Positions 12,780 to 24,165 of a stretch of 64,000 nt of DNA are shown here, piece after piece (the stretch's first letter is position 1; each line of letters opens with the position of its first letter). The translations under genes and the position numbers were made by a program. Source of the stretch: Epiperipatus broadwayi (taxonomy: Eukaryota; Onychophora; Udeonychophora; Euonychophora; Peripatidae). Below the pieces are notes generated by a model. That model worked only from the letters and a program-made list of their open reading frames with translations, was not told the origin of the DNA and searched no databases. Where the stretch lies: contig JAQFVV010012434.1 of assembly GCA_028023455.1 (NCBI GenBank), positions 7,935,157 to 7,999,156 of the forward strand. The letters are read 5' to 3'.

Positions 12780-13355
12780 AACAGTAAAACACTGAGAGCA
12801 TAATAGATAGAAAAAAACCTCTTGCAATATATTCTGCTATTTGGATTTTGTGGGGAACAATTAGATTTCGAGTAGAAATCAATCCAAATCCTAAGGTTCT
12901 GAAGCACTAGACATGTAAATAAGACATGTGAAATAGTTTTCTCTGCTCTCTCACAAACTCCTTACATTGGATCTATCTTAGTATTAGCTCTCCTATACAC
13001 AAAAATAAATTAATTGGTAGGGCTACCAGATTGAGCTTGATTAAAAGTCCCAAGTATTTTGACTCCAGTGTCCAATACCTAAACCTTGTAATTAGCTTTT
13101 TGTTAATTGTTTTTAATATTACTGGTTCTGGCTTCATAATGGTACTCACCAACAATATGCTTCCCAAAACTTTATTTTCTCTGTGAATTGGTGGCTGATC
13201 ATCTGGATGATATTGCTCAATGTGTTACACACTGAAGTAATCAATTTCCATCTTTTGGGTGGAGGCCTGTCTGTTGGATCAACCTTGAAAAAATGTGCCA
13301 CCCTCAGATAAAAAAGACAAAGTCTGCAGATGGCATTATATGACTTCTGGAACAT
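12780..13355 (-). pseudogene. LINE-A ORF2, C-terminal domain with Cys/His motif
   Basis: Two overlapping open segments (13355-13146 and 13167-12973) followed by sequence reading GVCERAEKTISHVLFTC through a stop. The C-x(n)-H-x-C arrangement is the zf-RVT-type end of LINE ORF2. The same block, in better condition, occurs in the 2.7-3.4 kb fragment (CLLCKQDDDTIIHILSHC), which supports the assignment. Function in related elements is RNA binding; here it is decayed. Confidence 0.65.
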
Positions 13356-13721
13356 AAAAATGGATATTTAGTGCAGTGAGAGCCCATTTAGCTTGGTCAG
13401 CTTCTGTAGAACTCTCTAGCTGATAGCTACAATCTTCCCTCCCCAATTAAATTTTGAACATAGAGAATTAATTTTTTTTTTAAAAATTGAGTAAAGGAGA
13501 CTACAGGTAAATAGTAATTAATTCTTGGATATACAAACATGTTAAGCAGCAATATCTTCAATAGATCAATAAATACACTCTAGATAGTGTTTCTGTAATC
13601 TTCTGGGTTTTTACTATGAGGGCATATTGTATGGATTTTCTCATCATAGATGATGATTTGAAAAAAATAAATCCTAGAAAAGTCTGCAGATCAGCCATGA
13701 ACTAGCAAGAAATTGTTTGAC

Positions 13722-14767
13722 CTATGGATATTTTCCAGGCAATCGATGTATTGAAATTATCATACCAAAAGAATCAGAATAATTATTCAGGATCCAAGTA
13801 AGACTAGATATGAATTTTTTAGATGGAAGTAATACTATTATATCATCCATAAAAGCTAGATGGTTAATTATGGTATTAATTGTTGATATGTATATCCCTG
13901 GAAGAGTTTCCTGAATTTCCAAAAGTAGGGGATTAATATATGCTATAAATAACAGCACACTGATCAGCAACTCCGGAGGTATGAATTTATAGGGTCTGAA
14001 ACCAGGTGCAGTTCTCCCATTGAGGGTAACCAAGATCTCTCTCTGTTACAGAGAAATATTCATAATTATCCTTACAAAAACTGTCAGCTGAGTACTACCT
14101 AAAGATTCTCATTAGAACATCACCTAAGGATTTTTTCATTAGAACATCAAAATGGACCAAATTGAAAGCACCATAACACTAAGTTGGACAAATGCATTCC
14201 TCCCACATTTCCTAACATGATCTTTAATTAGTTTGAATAAGCAGACTGTGTCAAACATAGAGGCACCTTTCTTTGCATACTGGTATTTGGAGATATGAGG
14301 AAGGATCAAACCCTAAATCTTTTGTTGATGACATAGTAGGCACCATCAAAATTGGTCTCAAAGTTTTTCAATGGGAATGGATGGATATTTTTCTTTAGGA
14401 GTGGTACCATTAACACTTTGTAGAATAGTTCATCTATTATCAAATTGTTTGCTAGATAGTTCAACATCCCCATCATTATTGGAATGGCAAAGTTGCTAAG
14501 ATGAAGCAGAAGGTAATGCAGAATCCAATAAGGGCCAGGGTGAACACTCTCAGGCAACACCTCTAACTTATTAAGGATTTTTGTCTTAGTGATTCCACGT
14601 TCAGTCTTGCTAATTTCTTCATCAAACCTTACTATACCACCAATTCCTTTCTCTATTAACTTGGATCTGAAATAGTCATGAACCTCCCTCAGCATGAGTG
14701 AGCCAGTAACCAGGGTCCCACCCACCAAAATTGAGGATGGTGCAGATGTATTGTTCCAGGGCCCCAA
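13722..14767 (-). pseudogene. LINE-A ORF2, reverse transcriptase (fingers and palm), frameshifted
   Basis: Two open segments (14767-14306 and 14033-13722) separated by a frame break. The first carries the N-terminal RT blocks (LPESVHPGPYWILHYLLLHL, equivalent to the PGPDGF block, then VPLLKK...). The second carries LNGRTAPGF, the LLFIAYINPLL helix and LAFMDDIIVLLPS. FMDD is the catalytic motif C. In a functional element this enzyme copies the RNA at the nicked target; here the breaks make it a fossil. Plus-strand open frames over the same interval are shadows. Confidence 0.82.
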
Positions 14768-14791
14768 TGCTCAACAAATGTAACTCTTCAA

Positions 14792-15193
14792 CTAGTTATG
14801 CAGTTGCTTAAAGAATACTATAGACTTCTTAATAGATAAATATTCAGCCAACACCATCTGTTTTTGCTTATATAATCTTTTGAGAACCAGAATTTGTTCA
14901 ATTACATGCAAATTACAAGGGATTTCTCTGAGTCTGAGGTTTATAAACTCCATATCTTTCAGTAGACCAGTAGGTCTTCTAGCCTTGATGCTACGGTGTT
15001 TTATAATTGCTTGTAAAATTTTAATAAAAATTATTTCAGGACAAGATTGGTCCAGATTAAGAATGTCCATTTTCCTGAAAAGAATATATGCCTCAGAGAC
15101 CACAGCCTCTGGAGCATTCACTTTAAGGAGTATTCTAATTGTATGACCAAAAGGCAAGTAGGTCACTGGTTTCAAGTTCACCTCCATCTCCAC
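14792..15193 (-). pseudogene. LINE-A ORF2, endonuclease-to-RT linker
   Basis: 133-residue open frame containing TIRILLKVNAPEAVVSEAYI and a lysine-rich helical region. It has no catalytic motif. It is assigned by position between endonuclease and RT and by its match to the 22 kb copy: the stretch up to APEA matches minus-strand sequence there, and the stretch from AYILFRKMDIL matches plus-strand sequence, which exposes the inversion in that copy. Confidence 0.7.
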
Positions 15194-15348
15194 TGATATG
15201 GCCAGGTACTAGGAATGCATCCAACATGAACTGTAATTCAGTGTATAAAAAGTAAATCAATTAAGGAAATGTAGCACTGTGTGTAAAAAAGAAAGCATTG
15301 GGAGGGAATTTTCCCTCTCCACTCATAAAATCTCATTGATTCGATCAA

Positions 15349-15786
15349 TCATTTATTGGTAAATTGTCTATATGAAACATTAAAGTCTCCAAGAAAAATT
15401 GCAGGAAAAGAATTAGATGCTAGGATTAAATTGATTCTCTGGATTATATGGTGAATTAATTCAGTTGAATTATATAAGTAAATGAATACTATATCAATAT
15501 TAATGGTATTATGTAGCAATGTTACAATTAATAGATGATTCTCAATATAACAGATTCTAAAACAAGTGAAAGGGTAGCTTTTATGTACAAAAATAGTAAC
15601 CCCAGCAGCTGCAGATTGGGATAATGAATATTGGAAATAACCTGCTGTTGTCAACATTAATATATGTTTTAGATCCACAAAGCATAGTATGTGAGGATGA
15701 AATTGCTCAATCCACTCATTAATAGCTTGCATTATTAATCTCAAATTAAGTCCTCTGGCATTGACCCCTATCAGTTTTAATATCAT
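15349..15786 (-). pseudogene. LINE-A ORF2, APE-type endonuclease domain
   Basis: 145-residue open frame opening MILKLIGVNARGLN, the N-terminal strand of exonuclease-endonuclease-phosphatase enzymes, and containing IFLGDFNVSYRQF, with the catalytic GDFN loop. These endonucleases nick target DNA for target-primed reverse transcription. The frame stops before the C-terminal SDH motif, and the ORF resumes after a frameshift at about 15193, so the copy is broken. The homologous segment in the 22 kb copy confirms the domain boundaries. Confidence 0.82.
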
Positions 15787-16094
15787 AAGCTTTAAAAAGA
15801 AAAAAATAAATTAATAAGTATTGTCTGTAATCTAGAATGAATCCATTCCTTCTGCTCTCTTTTTCCATGCACATTATTGGGACATATCATCACCACTGTT
15901 CTCTTGGTAAGAGCTGGAAGGTATATACTGATGAGTTTCTCTCCCATAAATCCCTGCACTGGTATGATGAATCTCTTCAAAGATCTTGATCTGTCACTTT
16001 CATTTGAATTTCAGCCAACTCAAGCAAACTAGTCTGTGAGTCTCTACTATTATAATCAGTCAATTTTGCCATGATCTCACCATTCCTCTTATGC

Positions 16095-16733
16095 TTATTT
16101 TTTTCCTTTTTTTCTCTGCAGACTCCATAGGATCTGAGTTCTCAGACTCAGAAGGATCTTGCTTTCTACTTTCATATCACTTGTCATCAATCCCCAATAT
16201 CTCTCATTAAGGTCTTGCCTAGATTTTTTATTTATCTTATATTTCTTTGGTTTGTTCTTTATCATAGGAGGAAAATTCTCATTAAATGCAGAATCACCAT
16301 CAGTTTTATTTCCCACAATAGTGGTCATGCTGGAGCCAGCCTCACTTCTTGAGTCCATATCCAGAATCAGATCTGACATCACAGACATCTCTATTTCCTT
16401 TTTATTCTCTGGGTTTTTATCATGCTTCATCACCTTAACAGCTTCTCCATTTTCATCTTGTAAATTAGATGTGTTCATATCCCCAAAACTACATCTATTA
16501 AACCTTGTCTTCTTGCCCTTACAGACTTTACAGAATCTTTCCAGACACTCTCTAACAAGATGGCTCCTCTCCCTACAAAGAAAGCATTGAGATGATACTC
16601 TATGAAAAAAGACCACCAGGGAAGACACATCTGACAAGAAAGGTGGCACATCTCTGGGTTTCCATTTCTTCTCCAGTGTAAGTTTAAATTTGGCTGTGTT
16701 TATGTTATTTTTACTAAAAGTATTCTGCACCAA
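16095..16733 (-). pseudogene. LINE-A ORF1-like protein with CCHC zinc knuckle
   Basis: 212-residue open frame. Residues ~56-69 are a perfect CCHC knuckle (CFLCRERSHLVREC: C-x2-C-x4-H-x4-C), followed at once by a second motif, CKVCKGKKTRFNRC, in which the histidine position is threonine. Such knuckles bind nucleic acid in retrotransposon ORF1 and gag proteins. The rest is acidic and then lysine-rich, ending in a KGKK tail. It lies upstream of the endonuclease on the same strand with a gap of a few hundred bases. The N-terminal part usual for LINE ORF1 (coiled coil or RRM) is absent, so the copy is probably 5' truncated. Confidence 0.75.
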
Positions 16734-16740
16734 ATTTAAT

Positions 16741-19700
16741 TATATTAATTTTATTCATTGTTTCTATCCATATTAATATGCTGACTAAAATATTTACAGT
16801 TGTTAATTTATTCTAATTAATTGTTATTTATTTTTATTTTCTTCTATTTTGAAAATTCATTGAACTTCAATCTTTTTAGCATTTCTTTATTGATTTCATC
16901 TCCCAGATTTATACAATTTTCTGAAACTCAGAAACATTACTTATTAAAGTAACCTAATTTTCTTAGATAATCTCTATTTTTATTCTCTTTACTTTCTACT
17001 TTAATCCAAAAAGTACTTTCTATAAAAAAGATTTAAAAAGTTTTTAAAAAGTAGAATTATATTATCATACACTCTTCTAAAGTTAACTTTCTTAACCATT
17101 CCAAATTACAGCTACATGCCTCTTATATTTCAGCATTCCTGATGTTTTTCTTTGTCTCACACATCAATGTAAAATATATGATAAAATGATTATTTCTTTT
17201 CAGAAAATAATAAATTTGACTTTGTTTGATATTTTTATTTACTACTGAAATAAATTTTAAATGTTCACATTTTGTTTCTGTAAATATTAAAAAAATGAGA
17301 CCATAATCAAAAGAAAGATCTTATATGTCATCATTTCTAGAAAGATTATTTTCAGTTTATAAAATCAACAAAATCTTCTTTGTTTCTGAATATTTTTAAA
17401 AACTTGAACGAATAATTATTTATTTCTCTAATATCTAATGAATTATGTTTTAAAAGTTTAATTTTTTAAAATATTTATTACAAAATTGTGATTATTTTCT
17501 TTTTCGTAAATATAAATAGATTGTTTACATTATAACAAGTTTCCAAATTTGCTTCAGGCCATATTTACATTAGGTGCTAACATAATGTTATATTTTTGAT
17601 AATAAAGTATTTCAAGTCAAAATAAACTATTAATAATTTATATTTCTTGATATCTAATAAATATAGTGCAAATTATTTTTTTAAAAAAATTTAAAACCGT
17701 AATAAATTTGCAAATAAACATGTTTTTGCATCATTGGAAACTGCAATGTCATAAAATACCAAATGTTTTACAACCTAGGCAAGAGACAATGGCTGGACAT
17801 GTCAGGGTGGGGCTTATGTCTATTGTAAGAATGGGAATTTTGAATTTCCTGTTTTTTAACATGCGATTTTCAAAAAAAAAATTATTATAGTAAAATATAT
17901 GCATTTTAAATGCATTTTTAAAGGATAATTCTTATGAATAAATTCACTAGTGAGTGAATTGGCCAAAAGACGAAATAATTTGGGTCAACCAATCGTAAAG
18001 TAATAAAATATTATTATAAAATCAAATCAGTGCTATTGAATTTTAAGAATCATTTTTTAAATATTACAATATCCTGATCAATGCACAATTTTTTAAAGTC
18101 TTAATTGTTAAAGAAGTCCATATAGAATCTATAAATCCAATCAAAGAAATGAATGAAAACTTTATATTAGTATTAAAAAAAACAGATTTATTAAAATTTG
18201 TCATTGAATTTTTATTATATAAATTTCTGTTCTGAAGTATTTTTATATCTGCCATTAAATATATATTTGAATAAAATCTATTATTTTATCTTAATGTATT
18301 AAATAGTAATGACTAACACATTATTACTTTCACAAAAGTGAGTATGAAATAAATTTTAGATTTGTTAAGTTTAATTAATTTAAAGCAATCAATGTATTAA
18401 TTACATTTTGAACCTATTTATAGTTAATAGGTAGCTATTCTTCAATTATAAACATATAATTACTTACATTGAAAAAAGCATGCTAATATCTTTTAGGATA
18501 TATTTTGATCAACAAGCCAAGCCTACATAGCTCTTTACATATTATGTTCAACAAGCATTTTTCAAAAGTGCATTTCAAAAAATACAAATCATTATAAATG
18601 ATTCCTTAAATATAGGCTTCAATTTTAAGAAATATTAATATTGCATATCTTAATATTTCATATATAGTTACATATGCTCTATGGGCTTATTTATAATTAA
18701 TGGGCCTCTCTAAATAAATATATGGTTTCAGATGTTAATAGTAGGGGATCATATAAAGAAAGAGTTGTTATTATAGTTAAGTTATGATTCTTGGGTAAAA
18801 GATTGAAGATTAATAAAAATGATTATTATGCAGATACATAAAAATATTTATAAATATATTTATTAATAAAAGTCTATAACTAAAATAAATGTTATAATTT
18901 TTAATAGAATAAAAATAATTAACAATCATAAGAGGTGATTGCTGTGAGAATTCTTGTTAAAAAATTTTTTTAATAAAATAAATTGTTGTAATGATCAGCG
19001 ATGAAAATAGAAAATTGTGTTCAGTAATTAAGAATTGTATTGAACTTGTGTAATTGAAAAGACCTGAATGCTTAAAATGCAATATAAGATCTACCAGCGT
19101 ATTATTTTCCCATCACTTCCAAAGTCTGATATGCTTAAAAAGAAAGGATGAACCCTAGATTATTTATAAAATCAATGTAATATGAATAGAAATAAATAAA
19201 ACATTAAAAAAAGATTAAGATTATCTTCTATCTAGATTACAAGTAATATTTAATATTTTATTAAATTCAATGGCTGTCTAATGTATTGTAATAATTTATG
19301 ACCTAATGAGGAATGATTATGAATTTTTAAAATTAATAGGTGTAAATAAATTCTTATTAGAAATGTCTTCTAATAAAATAAATTTGTGTAATCTACATCA
19401 ATTAATACAGACTACAATGTAAGGCATTTGAAAAACTATGCGATGCCTGAAACAAATTAAGATACCTGGTTGATTGAAAGAACTATATAGTATATATTAT
19501 TTTTTTAATGTCTGATATTTTTTAAATGTAAGAGATTTGCCTTGACAACTGACTGAGATTGTTCATTGTTATTGATATTGGGATTATCTAAGTGTTGACT
19601 GATTTTTATGATATATATGTTATGCAATATTACATACATTATAAATATGTTATATAAGGCTTTTTAGCCAAAATTAAATTAGGATATATATTAATTTTGT

Positions 19701-19942
19701 TTACTTGCTATAATATTGGCTCATTGTTTTTACTTCCTTATTACATGTTATATATTTTTTAACTACAATTGCTGTTTTACAATTGATTGAAGCTCTACAA
19801 AAAACTAATAAAAAAAAGTAATGTTTAAAAAAAGTTTTTCTAAAAATAATAATGTAAATCATAATATAAAAAGTATAAAAATAATTTATTTTCATTGATA
19901 CAAAGTATATTTAAATGTTAAAACATTCTCGTTTAAAAAAAT
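16741..19942. other. Noncoding stretch 3' of gene A
   Basis: AT-rich and without coding or repeat signal beyond simple A/T runs. It begins at the gene A polyadenylation signal (minus strand) and ends at the truncated 5' end of LINE-A. The interval 11821-12420 is also empty. Confidence 0.55.
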
Positions 19943-20271
19943 TTATAAAAACATTATAAATATAGTTACAAAAAAGTACGTTAAATTATAAAGAATTTTC
20001 CAAGGCACAGTAGCTGATGATAGGTGGCAATCTCTACTCTCATTACATTGTATTACATCTTGAAGTAGTTTTCCTGCGACTTGTTTAGGTGTATAGCAGA
20101 GTATATTTGTCGGAAAAACAATTGGATACTTTATTTCATGACCAATAAGAGAAATAAATAAATTCCCGTCTTCCATTTCTTCCATGTTTTCTAACGTACT
20201 TTCATTAAGAACCGTTAAATAATTTTTCAACCATATAACATCTTCATTAATAGAGCAGTCTAGTGGATTGC
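19943..20271 (-). CDS. Gene A, terminal exon: LRR C-terminal cap plus hydrophobic tail
   Basis: An acceptor (TTTTCCAG, last base 20272) opens an exon whose first two bases complete a glycine codon begun by the donor exon, giving the classic LRR-to-cap junction GNPLDC. It encodes 108 further residues: a cap with four cysteines (NPLDC, ILCY, IQCN, RDCH) and, at the end, the hydrophobic segment ILYNLTYFFVTIFIMFL directly before the stop. Such a tail is either a GPI-attachment signal or a very short C-terminal membrane anchor; chaoptin-like proteins are GPI-anchored. An AATAAA polyadenylation signal lies about 53 bases past the stop (19890-19885). Joining to the exon ending at 36314 is inferred from matching phase 1, strand, domain order and the absence of another cap exon between them. 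The intron would be about 16.0 kb. The first cysteine pair of the usual CxC motif is reduced to one. Confidence 0.85.
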
Positions 20272-20570
20272 CTGGAAAATAAATTTAGAAAATTAATATT
20301 ATAATTTGAATTGTGAATAGCACTTTAAAATGGAAGACCACTTAATAATCTAAATTGCAATCGGCATAATAAAATAAATTTTAATAGTTATTATAAGTTT
20401 CTTCATTAAAACTTCTTGTTTTCATGTTCTATTTATTGATTTACACCTTTTTTTAAATTTATTATTTATCTTATGTCAGTATGTTAAATTATTTATGTAG
20501 TACAGATATTAAGTAATATCAATTGCAAAATTATTCAAACGTAATAAATTACATAAAAATAAATAATAAA

Positions 20571-20702
20571 TCAATACAAACCAATGTTGGAATATTTTGT
20601 CAGCGCAAACAGTATTTTCAAAACGAAGTCTGAATAAAGCAGACTTGATTTTTGCAAATACAGATGGCGCTGTTGAAATATTCTAACATTGGTTTGTATT
20701 GA
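20571..20702. repeat. 132-bp hairpin MITE in gene A intron
   Basis: TCAATACAAACCAATGTTGG at the left and its complement CCAATGTTAG/…GGTTTGTATTGA at the right. The inner arms also pair (CAGCGC...CAGTATTT with AAATACAG...GCGCTG; GAAGTCTG with CAGACTT). It lies 300 bases upstream of the gene A final exon. Confidence 0.88.
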
Positions 20703-20779
20703 TGTATCATATTTGAATTCCAACTAGTTGTGTAACAATTATTGACTTTTATATAGATAAAAGGTTAAATAGTTAGCTA

Positions 20780-20880
20780 AGTAGTTAGATGGATTAATAG
20801 ATGAGCAGGCAGGCAGTCGTACAAACAGACAGATGGATAGATAAATAAGTAGGTAATTAGATAGATAGACAGACTGTTAA
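20780..20880. repeat. Degenerate tetranucleotide (GATA/CAGA-type) repeat
   Basis: Impure runs of AGAT, GCAG and ATAG (for example GCAGGCAGGCAG-like and AGATAGATAGACAGAC). A similar impure GATG/ATAG tract lies at 57180-57245. Confidence 0.75.
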
Positions 20881-21896
20881 AGGTAGCTTTTAAATAGAAA
20901 TTTGCTAGGCTTTTCCAACAGCTTTCTTCATAAAAGACTAGTGAAGAAAATGTTATCAAACATAACAATGGCTGATAATGAAAATTTAAACACTTTCCAC
21001 TCTTAATTTATTTTATAACTTTATAACTAAGAATAATTAAAGGAATTTGAATACAGATTTTCAATCTCCCTTTGGTCATCCAGGTCTAGCTTAATTAAGT
21101 ATATACTATACTTGTATTCAGATATAACTAAGAATATTTATTTGTTAAACAATACTGAATTAATCAGTGGATTGACCTGCTAGCTGAAAACAAACTCTTA
21201 AGTCTTATTGGATCAAAGTTTTTATTTTATTTGATTTCGATTTGAACACCACCAGGTCATGGGCTCAGCAGATAAATATATCAGTAAACAACACATTTTT
21301 TGGTTTACATATATATATAGAAAATTAAAACTTTGTATTACTTTAACATACACACTGTTTTATGTTTGTATTAAATATTTAATATTTTTATTAAAGATAA
21401 CAGGATAAATTGCTGAAGTTATTACTGACAATAGTTAATACCTATTGTTTAATCACAGTGCTCTTACACCTACTTTAGGCATATATAAATAATATATAAA
21501 ACAAAGTTTTCCATTCAAATCTGAGTGAAATTTGGATTTTTTTTAATAGTTGAAAGTTTTCAAGTAAGTCAAATATTTTTTTCCTAGGAGGCAATTCATA
21601 ACAAATTTAACTAAATATCCAATTATTGGTTAGTCAATGAGTAGATATTACTAGCTATAGGATAAAATAATAAAAAAAATCAGCTAAAATTTTTAACAAC
21701 TGACTGTTGGTCACCCTCATAAGTTGAATGCTGGTGGGCATTTGTTTTGTAGAAACTATTTAATGATATATATATATAATGAAATAAATAATCACTTGGT
21801 AATCTTTATTAATGCTAATAAGTAATTTCTCATCACTTTGTTGTTAATATGTGTACTTTAATACATTATTTTAATGATGCAAGAACAAATTAAAGT
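20881..21896. other. Intronic stretch without recognised features
   Basis: Apart from the SINE-type tail at 21040-21130 I see nothing in it. The intronic stretches 29600-30590 and 34101-36313 are likewise empty. Confidence 0.55.
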
Positions 21897-22680
21897 TTAT
21901 AATATAGTTTCAAAATTAAGAAATTGAAATAAATTGTTAAGATGGTGGCAAAGTCTAACTAATGATAGAATTGCCTCAGGAGCTGAGGCTTTAAGTAGAA
22001 TTCTAGTGGTGTGCTTCAATTGCTCAAACAGATCTATTGATAAATTAATTACCAGTGTGAGGTAGTCTGAAAATGAAGTGAATTGTAGAAAGGGATCAAT
22101 GATAAAATGAAGGTCTGCAGAATAGCATATCAGATCAATGAAGGTTGAGTATTGTCTAGTATAAATGAGAAGGCATTGATGGGGAAAAGGCCCTAAGCAC
22201 ACATAAGTTGAGTATTTATCATAGAAAATATGATAAGAAATGTTAAAATCCCCCATCATTATTGCAGAATAAGGGTTAGCTTTAAGTATAAAATTAATTT
22301 GATGAATTATCGAGTGAATTAACTTATCTTTCTTTACATAAAGAAAGATTATATTTAGTCTTAAGGACTGATGAAATAAGGTTGCAATTAGGAAAAATTG
22401 TTTTATAAAATTCATTCTATATGATTTGAATGGGGAATTGTTAGGAATATGAATGGGAGCCCCGACAGAGGAGTTTGTGGAAGTGGAATGATGGAAAGAG
22501 ACAAGTTTCTTGAATTTGATTTGTATTTCTGGGTTTGAAGATGTATATAATTTTGTTTCACTAAGGTATTTTATGTGGGATGATTATTGATTTATCCAAT
22601 TTGAAATTGCATTGATTCTTTTGATCAAGGGCCGGCTACATACATTAAAACCAGCTATCTTTATTTTCATGTTGTCAAAA
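21897..22680 (-). pseudogene. LINE-A endonuclease in the inverted 5' segment
   Basis: Minus-strand sequence encoding the APE-type endonuclease of family A. It opens near 22670 (MKIKIAGFNV), is broken by a stop, then is open for 172 residues (22415-21897) with IMMGDFNISYHIF, and FTSFSDYLTLVI where SDH is expected, giving SDY. The frame ends soon after KASAPEAI, where LINE homology stops and flanking DNA begins. Inactive: a stop, a changed active-site histidine and separation from the RT. Confidence 0.78.
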
Positions 22681-22719
22681 TTAAAGCAATAAACAAACCA
22701 TCATCATATTCAAATAAGT

Positions 22720-24165
22720 AAGCATAATGGTAGTTGATGATCAGAGGGCTGCATATATATCTTAGAAAAATTGGCATCCTAACTCTACACCTGGCAGAGG
22801 CATGGTTTACCTTCATCAATATCCTTAACACAATCATTAAATTCCATACAGCCAGGAATAAGGGTCCAACTTCACTTCTTCAAAAAATGGATTCTATTAA
22901 CAACACTCTCAAATATATACCTGCAGTCCCCTCTTCAATTAAACTAATCATAAATCTCAAATAACAATACAAGAACAATCAGCAAATTATTGCAGATTAC
23001 CTATCAACCAACAAGTCCAAGATCTTCTTAAGCCAGCCTCATAAGTTGTCCAGGGGCTATATTAGATGGGCCCTGGGCCACAAAAACAAATTAAATACTC
23101 CATCTTTCATAAAAATTGGAAGTAACCTCTATTCTGGCAACAATATGATCAATGAAATTTTCTACTTCTTCAATGCTAAGCTAACAAACAGCCCACATGA
23201 GCCAAATCACCACCTTTTTAATGAATGAACAACAGTAAATCATAATATAACTGAAAAAGACATTACAATCAAACTATCTTCAATGCTTGACAAAATACAT
23301 CAGGTCTCCATGCTATTCCACAATTCATTCAGCTTTATCTCAAAAGATTTATAGTTTCCATCATTCATTGGATGGTTAACCTCATTTCAACCAAATACCT
23401 TGACATTGATGGCTTCTACCCCATCAGGATTATGCTTTTTCTAAAAAAAACATTACCATCTCCACTTGAGAACCTTAGGTCCATTTCCATGACACTGTTA
23501 ATTATCAAGATTATGAAATCAATAGTTAAGAATAAGACTCAGGATAAGATCCTCCCATTTATATCACAGTACCAATTTGCCAAGAGTGGACATCCATGGC
23601 TAAGGTAATTGGTTTATTTAAAATGATATACTAAAACAGCTAGGAAATCCAAGGCAGTGGTCATCCAACTGGACATTGTGGGAGCTTTGACTTGGTTCAG
23701 ACTGGGTGCCTCCTCAACCTACTTGATGAATTTGACATCCTATCTGGAATTATTCATATTATTGGAACTCTCCTCAATAATAGACATTTCCATTTCCCTA
23801 AATGGGAGGAAGTCACCCTCTTTCACACCTACAAATTCCATTCTACAGGGCTCCCCATTATGTGCTCTGCTGTTTATAATTTACACGAACCCATTACAAA
23901 CAAAATGGAGCAGGACCTACCTGGGATATACTTACCAACCCTCAACAAATCAACTCTCAATATCTCTTTCATGGATAATCTGGAAGTATTTGTCCCTTCC
24001 CAAAAGCTGATTCCCAAACTTATTAAGATACTGCTGGCATTTTTGTCTGAGTGTGGGCTAACTATCAACATGAACAAATCCTTGATATGGAAGTTATTTT
24101 CTGGGAACACAATCAACTCTCCATACTGCCAAGCCCCCAAAAACTTTGAGATATTTTTATTTATC
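22720..24165 (+). pseudogene. LINE-A linker and reverse transcriptase in the forward 3' segment
   Basis: Successive open segments (22734-22964, 23046-23228, 23372-23608, 23657-24010 and the overlapping 23692-24243) follow the ORF2 order of family A: linker, the VVIQLDIVGAL block (RT motif A), ISLNGRKSPSF, ILQGSPLCALLFIIYTNPL (motif B region) and LSFMDNLEVFVPS. The catalytic FMDD is FMDN here. Frame changes occur between segments, so this is a fossil. From about 24165 the sequence turns into the dispersed repeat. Confidence 0.78.

Larger units (their letters stand above)
12420..16740 (-). mobile_element. LINE family A, nearly complete but mutated copy (L1/Tx1-like)
   Basis: Read on the minus strand, this interval contains in order an ORF1-like CCHC protein (16733-16095), an APE-type endonuclease (15786 onward), a linker, an RT palm with FMDD, and a C-terminal Cys/His domain near 12950-12880 (GVCERAEKTISHVLFTC). 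The order and motifs are those of a non-LTR retrotransposon; the RT style (INGR...FMDDIIVLLPS) is closest to L1/Tx1-type elements by recognition only. Several frameshifts and stops break ORF2, so it is not autonomous. The exact 3' end is uncertain; I place it near 12420 because the 3' UTR-like sequence has no clear poly(A). Confidence 0.8.
21897..24165. mobile_element. LINE family A copy with 5' inversion (twin priming)
   Basis: The left part (22700-21897) reads on the minus strand from the start of the endonuclease (MKIKIAGFNV at ~22670) through IMMGDFNISY to KASAPEAI. The right part (from ~22720) reads on the plus strand, beginning with LHIYLRKIGIL, which is the sequence following APEA in the intact-order copy, and goes on to the RT. 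The element is therefore split head-to-head at one point of ORF2, with almost nothing lost. This is the signature of twin priming during target-primed reverse transcription. The 3' end is cut where the dispersed repeat begins near 24165. Confidence 0.85.

Noticed and set aside
14306-14767. A host gene for the 153-residue frame
   Set aside because: Its sequence contains the LINE RT N-terminal blocks and sits in the right order between linker and palm.
15349-16590. Plus-strand open frames at 14880-15146 and 16159-16590
   Set aside because: They are shadows of the minus-strand LINE ORF2 and ORF1; their translations lack domain signal.
23874-24140. Minus-strand open frame of 88 codons
   Set aside because: Antisense to the recognised RT segment with FMDN; no independent signal.
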